Origin: Aurantiochytrium sp. KH105
Taxonomy: Eukaryota > Sar > Bigyra > Thraustochytrida > Thraustochytriidae
Length of the DNA: 64,000 bases
NCBI GenBank assembly: GCA_003116975.1
Contig: BGKB01000039.1
Location: 372,001 to 436,000 of the forward strand
Direction: 5' to 3'
This document shows, in pieces, positions 1 to 9,742 of this stretch (positions are counted from its first letter, which is position 1; the number at the start of each line of letters is the position of its first letter). Below the pieces are notes generated by a model, which was not told where the DNA came from, did not search any database, and saw only the letters and a program-made list of their open reading frames with translations. The translations under genes were made by a program, and so were the position numbers.

Positions 1-315
1 CCCGACGGCTTCTCCGCCGTTGCAGAGTACTTTTCGAAGTGTCTCTTTGAGCCACCACAAGAATGAATGATCAAGAAAGGCCGTCAGCGAAGGAGCCAAA
101 CAGAACTGGGATGCCTAGGTTATAGTGATAGCACTCGCTTATTCGTATGTTTGTCGCATCCATTTGGCTGTCTGGCTAATTGGCTGGCAGTTTGTTGAGA
201 GATGAAGGCTCACGATAGGCTCAAATATTCTTTTCCTTCTCTTCACTTGCTTTACTTCTTTTCCCCTCCTCTTTCAGAGGAACGAGGCCGTTAGGCTGTT
301 GATATCATTTCCGGT
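1..315. other. Intergenic, no gene seen
   Basis: No coding signal is visible. The right part is the 3' flank of the minus-strand gene that ends at 316. Confidence 0.5.
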
Positions 316-780
316 CTACTTGGTTTCCGAATCATCAGCGCTAGCTTCTCCAAATGCTTCCTGCGTTGCGACGCGCAGAGCCAGCGTATCAAAGGCGGAA
401 CGAATCTTGAGCTGAAGCGTTTCTACCGGATCAGAGCTCGCGGCCGTGGCCTTTGCGGCAGACGTCCAGTCCTCGGCCAGAATGAGATCCTTCACGCGAG
501 TGACGTCAACCTCTCGCACCACATCTGCCGCAGGTGCGCCACTTTCTGCGCGTTCTGCCTCCATTTGCTTAATCTGTTTGGTCTTTTGGGCAACCTGGAT
601 GCCAAGGGCCATGGCCAGCGAAGCCCAGACAATGTGCGAAGCGTTGCTCGGGCCCTGCTTTGCGCCCGAGCCTGCTCCGCTTGGCTGACTTGCTGCGCTC
701 AGCCACCGCGTGGTGGAGGGCCGCCGCAATGAAACCCGGGCCTCCATCACCAGGCCTCGCCTTCCAGCTGCGGCGAGCAT
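316..780 (-). CDS. Small putative mitochondrial membrane protein, unknown function
   Basis: This is a 154-residue frame starting at the ATG at 780; a slightly longer frame opens only with TTG. The first ~35 residues are rich in Arg, Ser and Ala and almost lack acidic residues, as in a mitochondrial presequence (RRG..., SLRRPSTTRW). One hydrophobic stretch follows around residues 48-65 (HIVWASLAMALGIQVAQ), then a charged, helical C-terminal half. I do not recognise a family. The pattern suggests a single-pass inner-membrane protein, possibly a small subunit of a complex, but that is inference. It lies tail-on to the large minus-strand gene at 1013-3997 with about 230 bases between. Confidence 0.6.
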   Translation of the reverse strand: MLAAAGRRGLVMEARVSLRRPSTTRWLSAASQPSGAGSGAKQGPSNASHIVWASLAMALGIQVAQKTKQIKQMEAERAESGAPAADVVREVDVTRVKDLILAEDWTSAAKATAASSDPVETLQLKIRSAFDTLALRVATQEAFGEASADDSETK

Positions 781-1012
781 CCTCAAGCACGTAAGCAAGC
801 ACGCAAGCGAATGAGCCCTTGGTGCGTGATGCAGCCCTTCGCGTACGCTCTGTACTCACGCTCCCGGCGTCGGCCCCGCTCGGTAGCTGCGCAAAAGATG
901 CGTCAATGCTTTCTCGCTTCGTCCAGGGAAGGCTGTCAGGCATCAATCACCCAAACTCAATTTAGGGACTCATTTGGTTTATAAGTAAAAAAACATCATG
1001 CATGCATTTAGC

Positions 1013-3997
1013 CTATTTTCGAAGCAGAGGGATCTCCGGGATTTCCTGAAGAAAGTCGTAGACCAGCTTCTGAATGCGTGACCCGTGGTCTCCGCAATCA
1101 AAGATTTCTCGAAGACCTTCTAGGTCAATCTCGGCCTCCTCACCATTGCCAACTTGGACGAGCTGTTCAGCAATCGCCTCTGCGATTTTCGAAGCATGCT
1201 TCTTGAACTTGGCCGGTCCACGCTTCACCCATGCCTTGAGCTCGTCACATGCTTGGTCCGAAGCTCTCACCTCTTCCTTGGTCTTTACGTAGGCGCCGGC
1301 CTCCGCAGACTTGAGTTCTGCGCAAGCGCCACTCATGATCGTTGGCTGCTTCGTGGACAAAAACTTGACACGGCGGAAGAAGTCCACGAGGGCCTTATGC
1401 CCTTGCTCTGCGGTTTCCCGTTGCCGCCGAGGCGACTCAAGCACCAGGTCGATGTATTGCTGCGTCATCATCACCGTCGGGCGGCGCTTGCGGGGGTCCT
1501 CCTCTCCTCCAAAAGCACTCTTGAAAAAGGGACTATCCGTGAGACCATGATCGACGCGACCGAGCTTCTGAAGAAGACGAACGAGATCGAAGCGCTCGTT
1601 CGGCTTTCGAAGGTACATGAGATGAGTTGATTGAAGCTGACGACATTTGGACTCGACATTCACACTCTGCTTGAGCAGAGTGCTGCCAACAACACCAAGC
1701 TGCAAAGGGGCGGAGTCGTAATTGTACTTGTTGCTCCTGAATCTGGACTCGTGGATGAAGCGAATGATACTGAGCACAGCCTTAATTTCGAGCCGCGGAA
1801 GACGCAAGGAGAAAGTAAACAGAGTCTTCCTCTCCTCTCGCTTGGTCCGGTAACAAATGAAGTGGCTGCCCCTTTTCGTGCGCTTGTTCTCGTATACATC
1901 CCATGCATCCTGTGCTGCCTGCTCAAAGTGCTCCGTGATGGTCTCTAGCGCCTTGCTCGTCACGAGCACGCGGTCGTTGGAGCGCATTGGATCAGCCGTG
2001 AGAACCTTGTCGAGAAGCTTCTTCATCCCGGACCTCTTGATACGTGCAATTGCCCTCATGAAAGTCTCGTTGAAGAACAAACGCGGCCTGCCGAACTCGC
2101 TCGAGACGGTCGAGTACTGATAGACGGTGTATGTTACCACCGAAGCCCGGGGGCCCTTCTTCTTTGTTTGTTTCTTGGAAAGAGCGCTCGCATGCTGCAT
2201 GAACCACTTGGCTATGACGCCATGGCCAACATTGATGGACTTTCTCCCTTCATCGGGCTCCCGACCAATGTGATTGTTGAGAATAATGCAAAAGAAAGAG
2301 CGCTTAAATCTGCACATTTTGTCGAGCGCAGAGAAGGCCTCATCAGGCACACTGCAGGGCGTAGCCTCAAGCGTGACGACACCGTCTTCATCCTTGTCTT
2401 CTTCGTCCTTTGAGCTCTTGCGTTTGCGGCCCTTTCTGGCAACAGGAAAGTACTCGCGCGGGAAGGGTGTGGTCGCGTCATCCATGGAGACGCCTTGGTC
2501 ATCCTTTGCGACCATGGGCTCGTAGTCGACGACAAGAACATTGCCCTCGTCCTTGTTCGGCTCATCCTCGTTTGGACCGTACAGGTAGTACCCAGCTCGG
2601 GGGAGGATGCTGACACGCCGAAAGGAGTCCCCAAGAAGCTCGGGCGCGACGAATTGCGCTTCTGGGGTGGCCGTCACCAAGGTGACGTCCTTCCAGCGGA
2701 CGAGCTGATCGCGAACCTGCTTGGAAAATTGCCTTCCGCCGAGCGCCTCATGGGACTCGTCGAGGATGAGATGGGTGTTTCTCCGGTTGAAGTCGATACG
2801 GTTCTGGAAAGCAGACGAGAGTGACTCGAGAGCGCGCACATTCGACAGACGAATGTTGAAGTGCACCTGGTTAATCTCACGTTTGTGAATGTCATCAAAA
2901 CCCTTGTTCTGGTTCAGCCTCGTCCCGAGGAAGAGCTTGGCGCTGGGAAGGTACTTGTTCGAATTGCGAATCCTCTCGGGTATCTTGAGCTGGTATTCGG
3001 AGTTCAGATCCTCCATTGACGAACGCATGTCGTTGTACGCAACAGCCATACCGTTCGCGAGCACGACTGCATGCTTCTTGTGAACTCCGGCGTGAACGAG
3101 GCCACGAAGGAAAATGGCGCGCCGCGTTTTACCGCCTTGCATGATACACGTGCAGACTGCACGACCGCGTTTCCAGAACTCTTCGAAGACCGGTTCGTCA
3201 ATGTTGACGAGGTCTTGGGCCTCGAAGTCATCTTCCATGAGCTTGCAGGAGATGCGGAGAAGAATGGCAGCCTCGACGGTTTTGGGCGCTTCAAGAAGCT
3301 CCCCCATGCGGGAGATGGTGCGGATCGACCTGGACCAGTCAGGAAGCTTCATGGTGAAGGCGGTCTGGGCTTCGGGGGGCCAATACAGGTCAGTAAAGTA
3401 GGTATTGTGAAAAGCTTTCGCGACTGAATTGGACTCGAGAACAACCTCCTCCTCACCCTCGTCCGAGTCCTCGAGGTCGCTCTCGCTAGCAGTCGACTCC
3501 TCGTCGGACTCACTCGAGATGGCCAACGAGTCATTGTCGTCGATAGTGCACGGACTCAGAGGTACCGAAGGCGTCTCGTCGCTCACGCTTTCTTGGTCGC
3601 TCCGGCTTTCTTGGTCGCTCCGGCTTTGGCTGCTCGGAGTGTTCGAGCAACTGCGGAAAGCGCTCGCCACTACAGCAGGGGGAGGAGTTGAAGGGCTCTG
3701 AGGGCTCTGATGGCTGTCCTCGGCACGCTCAAAGGTCTTTCTGCGTTTGCTTTCACGCTGACATTGATTGCTGTCAAGCTCATGGAGAACTTGTTCGACC
3801 TCGTCCAGCTTGCCCATCTCGTTGAGCTGGCGGAAAGTGTCAAAGAGGTCGCGAAAGCTTTCGGCGTTGTGGAAGGCCCCCTCTGCCGAGGACCCGTCAT
3901 TGTAGCTCTGCAAGAGACCACGAACGAGCTCAATGCCGTCCTTGTTCTTGTTCGCGATATCCTTGATGATGTACTTGGCAAGCATGAGGGAACTCAT
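1013..3997 (-). CDS. Z1-like SF2 P-loop ATPase/helicase-like protein, paralogue 1
   Basis: A 994-residue protein starting at the ATG at 3997. It has a helical N-terminus (1-80), a basic NLS-like patch (SKRRKT, 83-88), a Ser/Asp/Glu-rich disordered linker (~95-190), then an ATPase core. Visible motifs are MQGGKTR at 286-292 (Walker A-like), LILDESHEA at 410-418 (DExH-like motif II), VTATPEAQF at 441-449 (motif III-like), a Pro-Arg..Gly-Tyr segment at 466-470, GSTLLKQSVNVES at 771-783 and LLQKLGRVDHG at 808-818 (motif VI-like). This order, including the TATP-to-Gly-Tyr spacing, recalls Z1-domain proteins known from bacterial restriction or defence loci. That assignment is inference. The second copy at 10238-13177 is roughly 60% identical over the core and diverges from this one. 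Likely nuclear. Upstream lies a cluster of GTGACAC sites. Confidence 0.75.
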   Translation of the reverse strand: MSSLMLAKYIIKDIANKNKDGIELVRGLLQSYNDGSSAEGAFHNAESFRDLFDTFRQLNEMGKLDEVEQVLHELDSNQCQRESKRRKTFERAEDSHQSPQSPSTPPPAVVASAFRSCSNTPSSQSRSDQESRSDQESVSDETPSVPLSPCTIDDNDSLAISSESDEESTASESDLEDSDEGEEEVVLESNSVAKAFHNTYFTDLYWPPEAQTAFTMKLPDWSRSIRTISRMGELLEAPKTVEAAILLRISCKLMEDDFEAQDLVNIDEPVFEEFWKRGRAVCTCIMQGGKTRRAIFLRGLVHAGVHKKHAVVLANGMAVAYNDMRSSMEDLNSEYQLKIPERIRNSNKYLPSAKLFLGTRLNQNKGFDDIHKREINQVHFNIRLSNVRALESLSSAFQNRIDFNRRNTHLILDESHEALGGRQFSKQVRDQLVRWKDVTLVTATPEAQFVAPELLGDSFRRVSILPRAGYYLYGPNEDEPNKDEGNVLVVDYEPMVAKDDQGVSMDDATTPFPREYFPVARKGRKRKSSKDEEDKDEDGVVTLEATPCSVPDEAFSALDKMCRFKRSFFCIILNNHIGREPDEGRKSINVGHGVIAKWFMQHASALSKKQTKKKGPRASVVTYTVYQYSTVSSEFGRPRLFFNETFMRAIARIKRSGMKKLLDKVLTADPMRSNDRVLVTSKALETITEHFEQAAQDAWDVYENKRTKRGSHFICYRTKREERKTLFTFSLRLPRLEIKAVLSIIRFIHESRFRSNKYNYDSAPLQLGVVGSTLLKQSVNVESKCRQLQSTHLMYLRKPNERFDLVRLLQKLGRVDHGLTDSPFFKSAFGGEEDPRKRRPTVMMTQQYIDLVLESPRRQRETAEQGHKALVDFFRRVKFLSTKQPTIMSGACAELKSAEAGAYVKTKEEVRASDQACDELKAWVKRGPAKFKKHASKIAEAIAEQLVQVGNGEEAEIDLEGLREIFDCGDHGSRIQKLVYDFLQEIPEIPLLRK

Positions 3998-4009
3998 TCT
4001 GCTTGCTTT

Positions 4010-4020
4010 CTCCCTTGGGT
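4010..4020 (-). promoter_or_regulatory. 5' leader block shared with paralogue 2
   Basis: On the minus strand this reads ACCCAAGGGAG, 12 nt before the start ATG of paralogue 1. The same 11-mer lies 4 nt before the ATG of paralogue 2 (10223-10233). It may be a conserved leader or translation context, or simply residual homology of the duplicated genes. Confidence 0.4.
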
Positions 4021-4193
4021 TCTTGGCTCGAAGCTATCCTTGGCTTGAAGCTGTTCTTGGCTCGGCGTTTGAGGTTTGCTCTTTGGAGCTTTGCTTTCTT
4101 TTCCAGGTTGCGGGTTTGCTTGCCCATCCGCACGACCCGACCCGTCGTCCATGGTGACTCACGTCTCTGTAGGCCCTATCACAGTTCCCCACC

Positions 4194-4473
4194 GTGACAC
4201 GTTTCCTCGTAGTGTCACGATTTTTCACCGTGTCACGTTTCCTTGGAGTGACACGGTAAACGCGGTCAACTTTGTCCTCAACCCCCCACTTTCTGACCAA
4301 GGCAAAGAAGGGGTGGGGAAAAGGGAGAGGAATGAAGACGCGGGGTTCCGCTGGTCGCCATTTGCCTGCAGCCCCGCGCCCTTGCCCCGTCCCGTGCCGC
4401 GGGACCTCTGGGCTGTCCCGTGTCCACGTGTGTGTCTGTGACACGTTTTTTCGTCTGTGTGTCGCTGTGTCAC
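4194..4473. promoter_or_regulatory. Cluster of six GTGACAC/GTGTCAC sites upstream of paralogue 1
   Basis: Exact 7-mers occur at 4194-4200, 4212-4218, 4230-4236, 4248-4254, 4438-4444 and 4467-4473. The two orientations are reverse complements. The first four are spaced 18 bases apart, start to start, in orientation forward-reverse-reverse-forward, and most carry an extra G/C flank (CGTGTCACG-like). By composition about one such 7-mer per 8 kb is expected. They sit 0.2-0.5 kb upstream of the start codon, so a transcription-factor array or element-specific repeat is the simplest reading. A similar cluster precedes paralogue 2 at 9743-9801. Confidence 0.6.
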
Positions 4474-4584
4474 ACAACCTGGATGCGGAGACACGATTTC
4501 TCCCCTGCCAGCCCTTGCCTTCAGGCCAACCAACACCTTAGCTGGTGAGACCGCCTCGATGGTGTCTCCCCAGCCGCGTGGTGG

Positions 4585-4755
4585 TCACCGGTGCCCACCC
4601 GCTCTTATCCCTTGGACATGACCAGCCTTGCACGGCTGGATCCAGCCAGGCAAGCCGTTTTCGCTCGCGTGCCTAGGGGTGACCGGTGCCCACCCGCTCT
4701 TTTTCTCTTCGATGTGACCAGCCTTGCGCGGCTGAATACAGCCAGGCAAGCCATG
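4585..4755. repeat. Two-copy direct repeat, period about 95 bp
   Basis: ACCGGTGCCCACCCGCTCTT occurs at 4587-4606 and again at 4682-4701. Each is followed, with a 95-96 base offset, by GACCAGCCTTGC(A/G)CGGCTG and a CCAGGCAAGCC block. Each unit contains a small inverted repeat (AGCC...GGCT). The function is unknown. It lies upstream of the GTGACAC cluster of paralogue 1. Confidence 0.7.
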
Positions 4756-5225
4756 TTCACTCGATTATGATCGTGCGTGTAGGCTTTGGCTTACTACAGA
4801 CTTTGACGTCGTGACCTATCGAGTAATCGATGTTGCCTTGGGTCCAAGCATGAGAGATCGGCTACAGGACTTCGAGAAGGCCCCTGTGTTGTGGCCGCCA
4901 AAAGAGGCGTCGATTTTTTTTGCGCAAACCATGGTATACTACAACATCTACTAACTACATCAGCATTGGTCATCATTGTGAGAATCGCGCTTGCATTCGC
5001 AGATCTCACCACACTCATGGGACTTCGCTTCATACTCATGGCCGCATTCAAACTTGAAGAAACATCGCGGTGCATTCCGAAGAATGTGAAGTCTAGGGTC
5101 TGGGTTAGGATCAAGATCAAAGCAAGTAAGCAAGCAAACAAAAAATCATATTCCTGACAATTAAAGTCCTATTCTATCTATCGATGGTGCTGACCTTGCT
5201 CTTGATCTTCAACCTGTTGTTCTTA
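4756..5225. other. Intergenic, no supported gene
   Basis: A 115-codon minus frame (4794-5141) exists, but it has no recognisable domain and a weak composition signal. I see no other feature between the 95-bp repeats and the end of the BAF-like gene. Confidence 0.4.
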
Positions 5226-5686
5226 TTATTCTTCCTCTTCAGCAATAACCTCGTCGGCTTCCTCTTGCGCCTTTATTTGCTCGAGGACTTGGCTGTACTC
5301 GTCCGGGTTGAAGATGCCTGATCCATTGAAGAGGGTATTGACCTTTTCCGCGATGGCGAGGACAATGGAGTTGCGGTGATTAGAATTCGAAACGCCACAG
5401 GACTCAAGGTAATACGCAAAGGCTTCGGTGTGCTGCACCATGTTCATATTCCCCCCCCCTTTGAGGCGCAAGAAGACGCCAATGAGCTGGAAGGTATCAT
5501 CGAGGTATCCTCTTCCATCAGGTTGGCCTTGGTGACAGGGCCAATGCCAGGCACTGCAAGAAGATCAGGACTAACAAGACACTCCGTGAAAGCGGTCATA
5601 GTGGCCATGCTTACAGTCGAGCCCTTGGGGTCAAACTTCATCTTGCGGGGCGTAGTAGTGGCTGCGCTCTTTGCCGGAGAAGACAT
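5226..5686 (-). pseudogene. BAF-like helix-hairpin-helix protein, frameshifted
   Basis: Starts at the ATG at 5686 and ends with TAA at 5226. The first frame carries a Ser/Thr/Lys-rich lead and a helix-hairpin-helix (VPGIGPVTKANL) and would end soon after. The second frame continues with a TFQLIGVFLRLKG block, an aromatic FAYYLESCGV helix, an NSIVLAIAEKVNTL helix and an acidic tail. The two parts fit one ~153-residue protein if one base is missing near 5495-5515, since the total of 461 nt is one short of a multiple of three. The arrangement of hairpin, LxGxFLxLK and final helices resembles barrier-to-autointegration-factor-like proteins, so a DNA-binding role is inferred. A sequencing error is as likely as a true pseudogene. 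No GT-AG intron fits the junction. Confidence 0.6.
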
Positions 5687-6349
5687 GATGATTTGATGTG
5701 ATGCGTTGCGATGCTACCTGTGCTTCTTTGTTTGAAGTTTGGTTTTGGTTTTGGTTTTGGTTTGGTTTTGGTTGGGTACTGCTTGGGCTATGGACCACCG
5801 ACCGACCAGCTCAGCTGGTTGTGACACTTTTTCGCAGCAAGGAGAGCTGTCTGATTCAGGAACGGTATACATGGGTCCACCCCGTGCCAAAAGTAAGGCT
5901 GCGCACGCGACTATTGCACGCGCCTGTTCTGTGTCACCCCCCAAAAAAAACATAAAAAAGAAACATTCATTCGCTTGCCTTGTAAGCTGCGTTGATCGAA
6001 AGCAGGTGGCCTGCGTTCGTGCTTATCATCGCGAGATCACAAGAGCAGAGTCACGACAACTGGGAGATTGTTGATTGTTTGGCATGGCACAACAAGAGGT
6101 GTACGCATGGGGAATTTACTGTCACTGAAGGTGGGGGCAAAGAAGTGGAATTATCTTAGGGGAAGCTCGAGCTGCCATTCCCAACTTGGTCAATGTGTTC
6201 CACCGAAGCCCGCCACATCATCGCGTGTTGTGATGGTGCTCGCATTCCTTTTCGATTCTAAACTTGCCAACTTCATCTTCTTCATCTGGATCTAGGTATT
6301 CTTTGGCACGATCGTACTTCGATGAGACTCGTATTTCTCGCATCTCACG
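5687..6349. other. Intergenic with GGTTTT repeat and two lone GTGACAC-type sites
   Basis: This is the upstream region of the BAF-like gene. A GGTTTT-rich tract lies at about 5738-5776. Single GTGACAC (5821-5827) and GTGTCAC (5931-5937) sites occur. Short frames here look like chance. Confidence 0.5.
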
Positions 6350-8827
6350 TTAGGCTTTGTAGATCTGGAGGAGCTTTTTCGAAACTTGGATTGCGGAAGC
6401 ACGCTCGCGCGATGATTCTGGCTGACATGCCATGCTAGTTGCGCCTTCAACGTCGTGAGTCCACTTGTACGAACCCATGGCGACACATTTGTGAAAGGCG
6501 GGTACAGACTCTAGATGCGCGAGATAGCATTCTGTTCGCATGGTGTAAAAACCATCAAGTTGGCCTGCCCAGTGCTTATTGGCGTAATCAAGGTTGGTGG
6601 AGTCAGGTTTGCTTGCTCTTTTGGTCTGCGGGCCCCACGTCGTTGATTGCGAACGAGCTTGAACGAGAAAGTTTGCACGCAACGTAAAGTCATTCGCGTC
6701 GATGGAGCGAGCAAGATCTGCTGCCTTGTCGAGTACCTCTTGCAAGGTAAACGAGGACTCCGTGCAGAGAAGACGATCCATGTCACGTTGGATCCGCAAA
6801 AGAGCAACGCCAGCGCGCTTGCGCTCGTCTGTGGTCAAACTAGTGTTAACCATGCGCTCAAACCATGGGCCAGAAGTCTTTGCCAAGACCTCACGACCTG
6901 CATTGACAAGATCATACGTGAGCGTGCGGGGAACTTTGGATGGCCCAACTGATAGACGTTGATCCGCAAAGTCGGTCAGGAGAGCCCACGCGCGCCGCAC
7001 GTCCTCAAGTGAGTACCAGATCTTGTAAGGCGTATTCATGTACCCACCATTGGCAAGAGCGGTGACGCCGTCTGAGGATTTTTCCGCGAGCCATTCGCGC
7101 GCGGCAATAAGAGGCTCGTTATCTTGGCCGTAGACGCTTTTGTGCAGAAGGGCCCACGCTTCGCGTGCCAGCTCGCTCTCGACTCCGTATCGTTGGCGTA
7201 CAAAAGAATCCAAGAATTGTTGTACGCGGCTCGCAGGTGTCGTGTCCGTGTCAGCATCTGCGAGACGCCATGGCATGTCGAAAAGAAGCGCATAATACGC
7301 TGGATTATGGTCGATGCCTTCGGGAGCCGCCCCGATGCCTGCCAAGCTGGACTCTGTCTTGTTGTAAGCCTGACGCGGTGCCGACTCGAGAAGGTTCATG
7401 TTGCCCCAAAGTCCGAGGTTGCCGCCGAAATTATGGAGCGTGCCCCAAATGAAGGGGTGGTGAAAGTAAGCAAAGTAGTCAAACTTGTCCCATTCTGCAT
7501 TGATCTCATCAAACATGTCGAGCACGACAAAGCGACCAAGCGGGGAGCCGCTCTCGAACCCTCGCATGTACGGCAGTCGATCTTTGTCCCAGCCGCGCCA
7601 GATCCATCCTTGATAGAGCCATACGGCCTCAGGATCTTTGTCAGCCATGGATTGATAGACGCTGGACGCGTGATCGTATCCATCCTTTTCCGAAAAGCCA
7701 CTCGCAAGCTTTCGCACCGTTATCGGACTGGATACTGAGGCGGATGCAACATTGTATCGGCATTTGGAATTGAAATCTTCCCCGCTCGCGGAGCGGTCCT
7801 GGGACCAAGAGGCTTGACGAAGCCATGGTTCGGGCGCGAAATTAAAGTAGCCGTCCGTCTCGTACCAATGATCTGTGCCAAAGTCTTCGAGGAGTGTGTC
7901 CATGTAGACGGCCTGGATTTCACGAAAAAGAGGATCAGTTCCATCTACCCAGGCAATGCCGTCCGCGGACATGGACGCATTGGGAAAGCGTTGGCGCATT
8001 GAAGTTGGCACATTGCCCTGAAAGGTCGGGAGCACCGCGACAATCCCGAGTGCTCGCATTCGCGCGAGAATTCTGCGTTGCAGGTCCCACTGTTGTCGCA
8101 TCGTCTTGAGGTCGAGTCCGCCTGCGCAGCCGTGAAGTCGCTGCCCTCTGGACCATGCAAGGTAGGCAATACCGTTGGTCCAGGACGCATACTCTTGATC
8201 GCTGACGCCAAAGCGATTGAAAACCTTGCGAAAGACCTCCTCCTGGCCAGTGTACGCAATGGAGAGGTTAATACCAGATAACACCATCCAGTCGAGCAAG
8301 TAGGACCAGTCTGCAAAGAGGAACCAGGCATACGAGTAAGAAAAGGTGACGACATTGTTCAAATAAGAAATTTGCGTCGCGCGTCGGCCTCGAATGCAAC
8401 CGCCAACTCGGGACAACGGACCTGGGATGTCCCTTTGGAGATTCGCCGTTTGGTGCCCACCGGTCCGATTCCAGCTAAAACTCATGTTGTAAACTTGTCG
8501 TAAGTATGTGGATGCGGCGTAACCGAGATCTGGCCCCGACGCACCTCGAAGAACTATTTTATTCTCCAGATTAGTTCCACTAATCCCATCGCAAATCTCG
8601 TAAAATCCATACTTTTCCTTTTCGTCTGGGCTCGAAGACATTTCTATCGAGAACCTCGAGGCGATCCACTCGGGCTCGACGTCAAGGACGCGAGAAAGAG
8701 TATCTGTGATGGCATTTGGGGACCCTTTGCCCCGGAACTCGTAGTCGACTGGCGTTGTCTGTGACGTTGCCTCGGTTAAAGCAACAAGAACAAGTGTCGT
8801 CAGACACCCGAGCCGTTGTGGAAACAT
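6350..8827 (-). CDS. NAGLU: Alpha-N-acetylglucosaminidase, GH89 family
   Basis: An 825-residue protein from the ATG at 8827; the longer frame upstream adds a Lys/Arg-rich stretch and no ATG. Residues 1-22 form a signal peptide (MFPQRLGCLTTLVLVALTEA). The body follows GH89 order: an N-terminal domain with N-glycosylation sequons, YLNNVVTFSYSYAWF, DWMVLSGINLSIAYTGQEE, MRALGIVAVLPTFQGNVP, FGTDHWYETDGYF, VWLYQGWIW, LDMFDE and HPFIWGTLHNFGGNLGLWG. The family removes terminal alpha-GlcNAc from glycans such as heparan sulfate, in lysosomes or secreted. The nucleophile-position glutamate is present (E441, in LDMFDE). The usual FNE acid/base motif reads FNF at 328-330, with the nearest Glu at 333. Family assignment is firm; the catalytic detail needs an alignment. 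Confidence 0.92.
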   Translation of the reverse strand: MFPQRLGCLTTLVLVALTEATSQTTPVDYEFRGKGSPNAITDTLSRVLDVEPEWIASRFSIEMSSSPDEKEKYGFYEICDGISGTNLENKIVLRGASGPDLGYAASTYLRQVYNMSFSWNRTGGHQTANLQRDIPGPLSRVGGCIRGRRATQISYLNNVVTFSYSYAWFLFADWSYLLDWMVLSGINLSIAYTGQEEVFRKVFNRFGVSDQEYASWTNGIAYLAWSRGQRLHGCAGGLDLKTMRQQWDLQRRILARMRALGIVAVLPTFQGNVPTSMRQRFPNASMSADGIAWVDGTDPLFREIQAVYMDTLLEDFGTDHWYETDGYFNFAPEPWLRQASWSQDRSASGEDFNSKCRYNVASASVSSPITVRKLASGFSEKDGYDHASSVYQSMADKDPEAVWLYQGWIWRGWDKDRLPYMRGFESGSPLGRFVVLDMFDEINAEWDKFDYFAYFHHPFIWGTLHNFGGNLGLWGNMNLLESAPRQAYNKTESSLAGIGAAPEGIDHNPAYYALLFDMPWRLADADTDTTPASRVQQFLDSFVRQRYGVESELAREAWALLHKSVYGQDNEPLIAAREWLAEKSSDGVTALANGGYMNTPYKIWYSLEDVRRAWALLTDFADQRLSVGPSKVPRTLTYDLVNAGREVLAKTSGPWFERMVNTSLTTDERKRAGVALLRIQRDMDRLLCTESSFTLQEVLDKAADLARSIDANDFTLRANFLVQARSQSTTWGPQTKRASKPDSTNLDYANKHWAGQLDGFYTMRTECYLAHLESVPAFHKCVAMGSYKWTHDVEGATSMACQPESSRERASAIQVSKKLLQIYKA

Positions 8828-9439
8828 CTTCTTCTCTCTTTTCTTCCTTTCCTTATTCTTCCTCTTGGTCGTCCCGCACGTTCCCTTTGTTTTTCTTTCT
8901 CGTGCGCGTCCTGCTTGTGTAGCTCGCATGTGCGGGTGTGCCCGCCCGACCGCTCGACGTCTGTTTTCCAGATGGGTTGGCTTTCTGCGTCAGGACCTGG
9001 CGCAGTTCTGGCAGAATCTTTTTGCCTGGATATTTTTATTTTAGGCCTATACCCTCGGGCCTACCACGACTTTTTCTTTTTGCGCAAGATCTTGAAGAGC
9101 AAGGAGAAGGGCAGAGCAAGCGGCCGCGACCCGCATCTCCGCGGCGAGTCGCCGTCGCTCGCTTGGCCTCCTCCTGCTGCAGGTCTTCGGCATTCATTTG
9201 CGCTGCAGCGCCGCCGTCCTCGCACTCTATTATCTTATCGGACGGTGAAGTGGGAGCGAGACATCTTCAATCATCATTTATGTATAGTATCAATCCTATG
9301 TAGGCCGAGGCTAGTGCGGAATCTCTATTTGATGAGAAGAGGTCTGTCCTTGTTCTCGATGATGTCTCCCCTTCTTGAGCTCGCAGTGCTGCCGCGCAGA
9401 GCTTGCGATCCTTCTCGGGTATTTTCAGTTGAACCCCAT
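8828..9439. other. Upstream region of NAGLU, no gene seen
   Basis: A pyrimidine-rich leader precedes NAGLU. One palindromic TAGGCCTA lies at 9042-9049. No coding signal is supported on either strand. Confidence 0.4.
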
Positions 9440-9723
9440 TTTTAATAATTCCTGGCCCGTGGTCATCAGCTTGGATGCGGGCACGAACTTGGACCAGATC
9501 GAGGCGCCGCTCGCCAAAGAGGTGCAGACCCAGTCCCTCGCGGCCCTCGCTAGCGTGCACGCGGCCGGCTGTCTGCATGGTGGCGACGTGGCGCTGCGGA
9601 ACTTTGCACGTACTACTCTGTCCCAATACGGGCGCCGTGCGTGTAATTGACTTTGCTCGCACCGAGCTCGTGCGGGCCGAGTCGACCGAGGCGAAACGCG
9701 CCGCCGCGGCTGAATTGTTGTGA
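9440..9723 (+). pseudogene. Kinase-like domain remnant, frameshifted and 5'-truncated
   Basis: One frame reads SLAALASVHAAGCLHGGDVALRNF, which resembles the catalytic-loop region of protein-kinase-like folds (normally HGD...N; here HGGD has an extra Gly). A +1 shift near 9600-9610 leads into VLLCPNTGAVRVIDFARTEL, which resembles the DFG/metal-binding segment (IDFAR). The frame then ends at a TGA at 9721. No N-lobe or start codon is visible. This looks like the decayed end of an APH- or RTK-like kinase gene. It lies just upstream of the GTGACAC cluster of paralogue 2, and may be passenger debris from the same duplicated segment. Confidence 0.5.
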
Positions 9724-9742
9724 CTCGCGACAAAAAAATGTT

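Noticed and set aside
4794-5141. 115-codon minus frame
   Set aside because: No recognisable domain, odd composition, and no homologous support.
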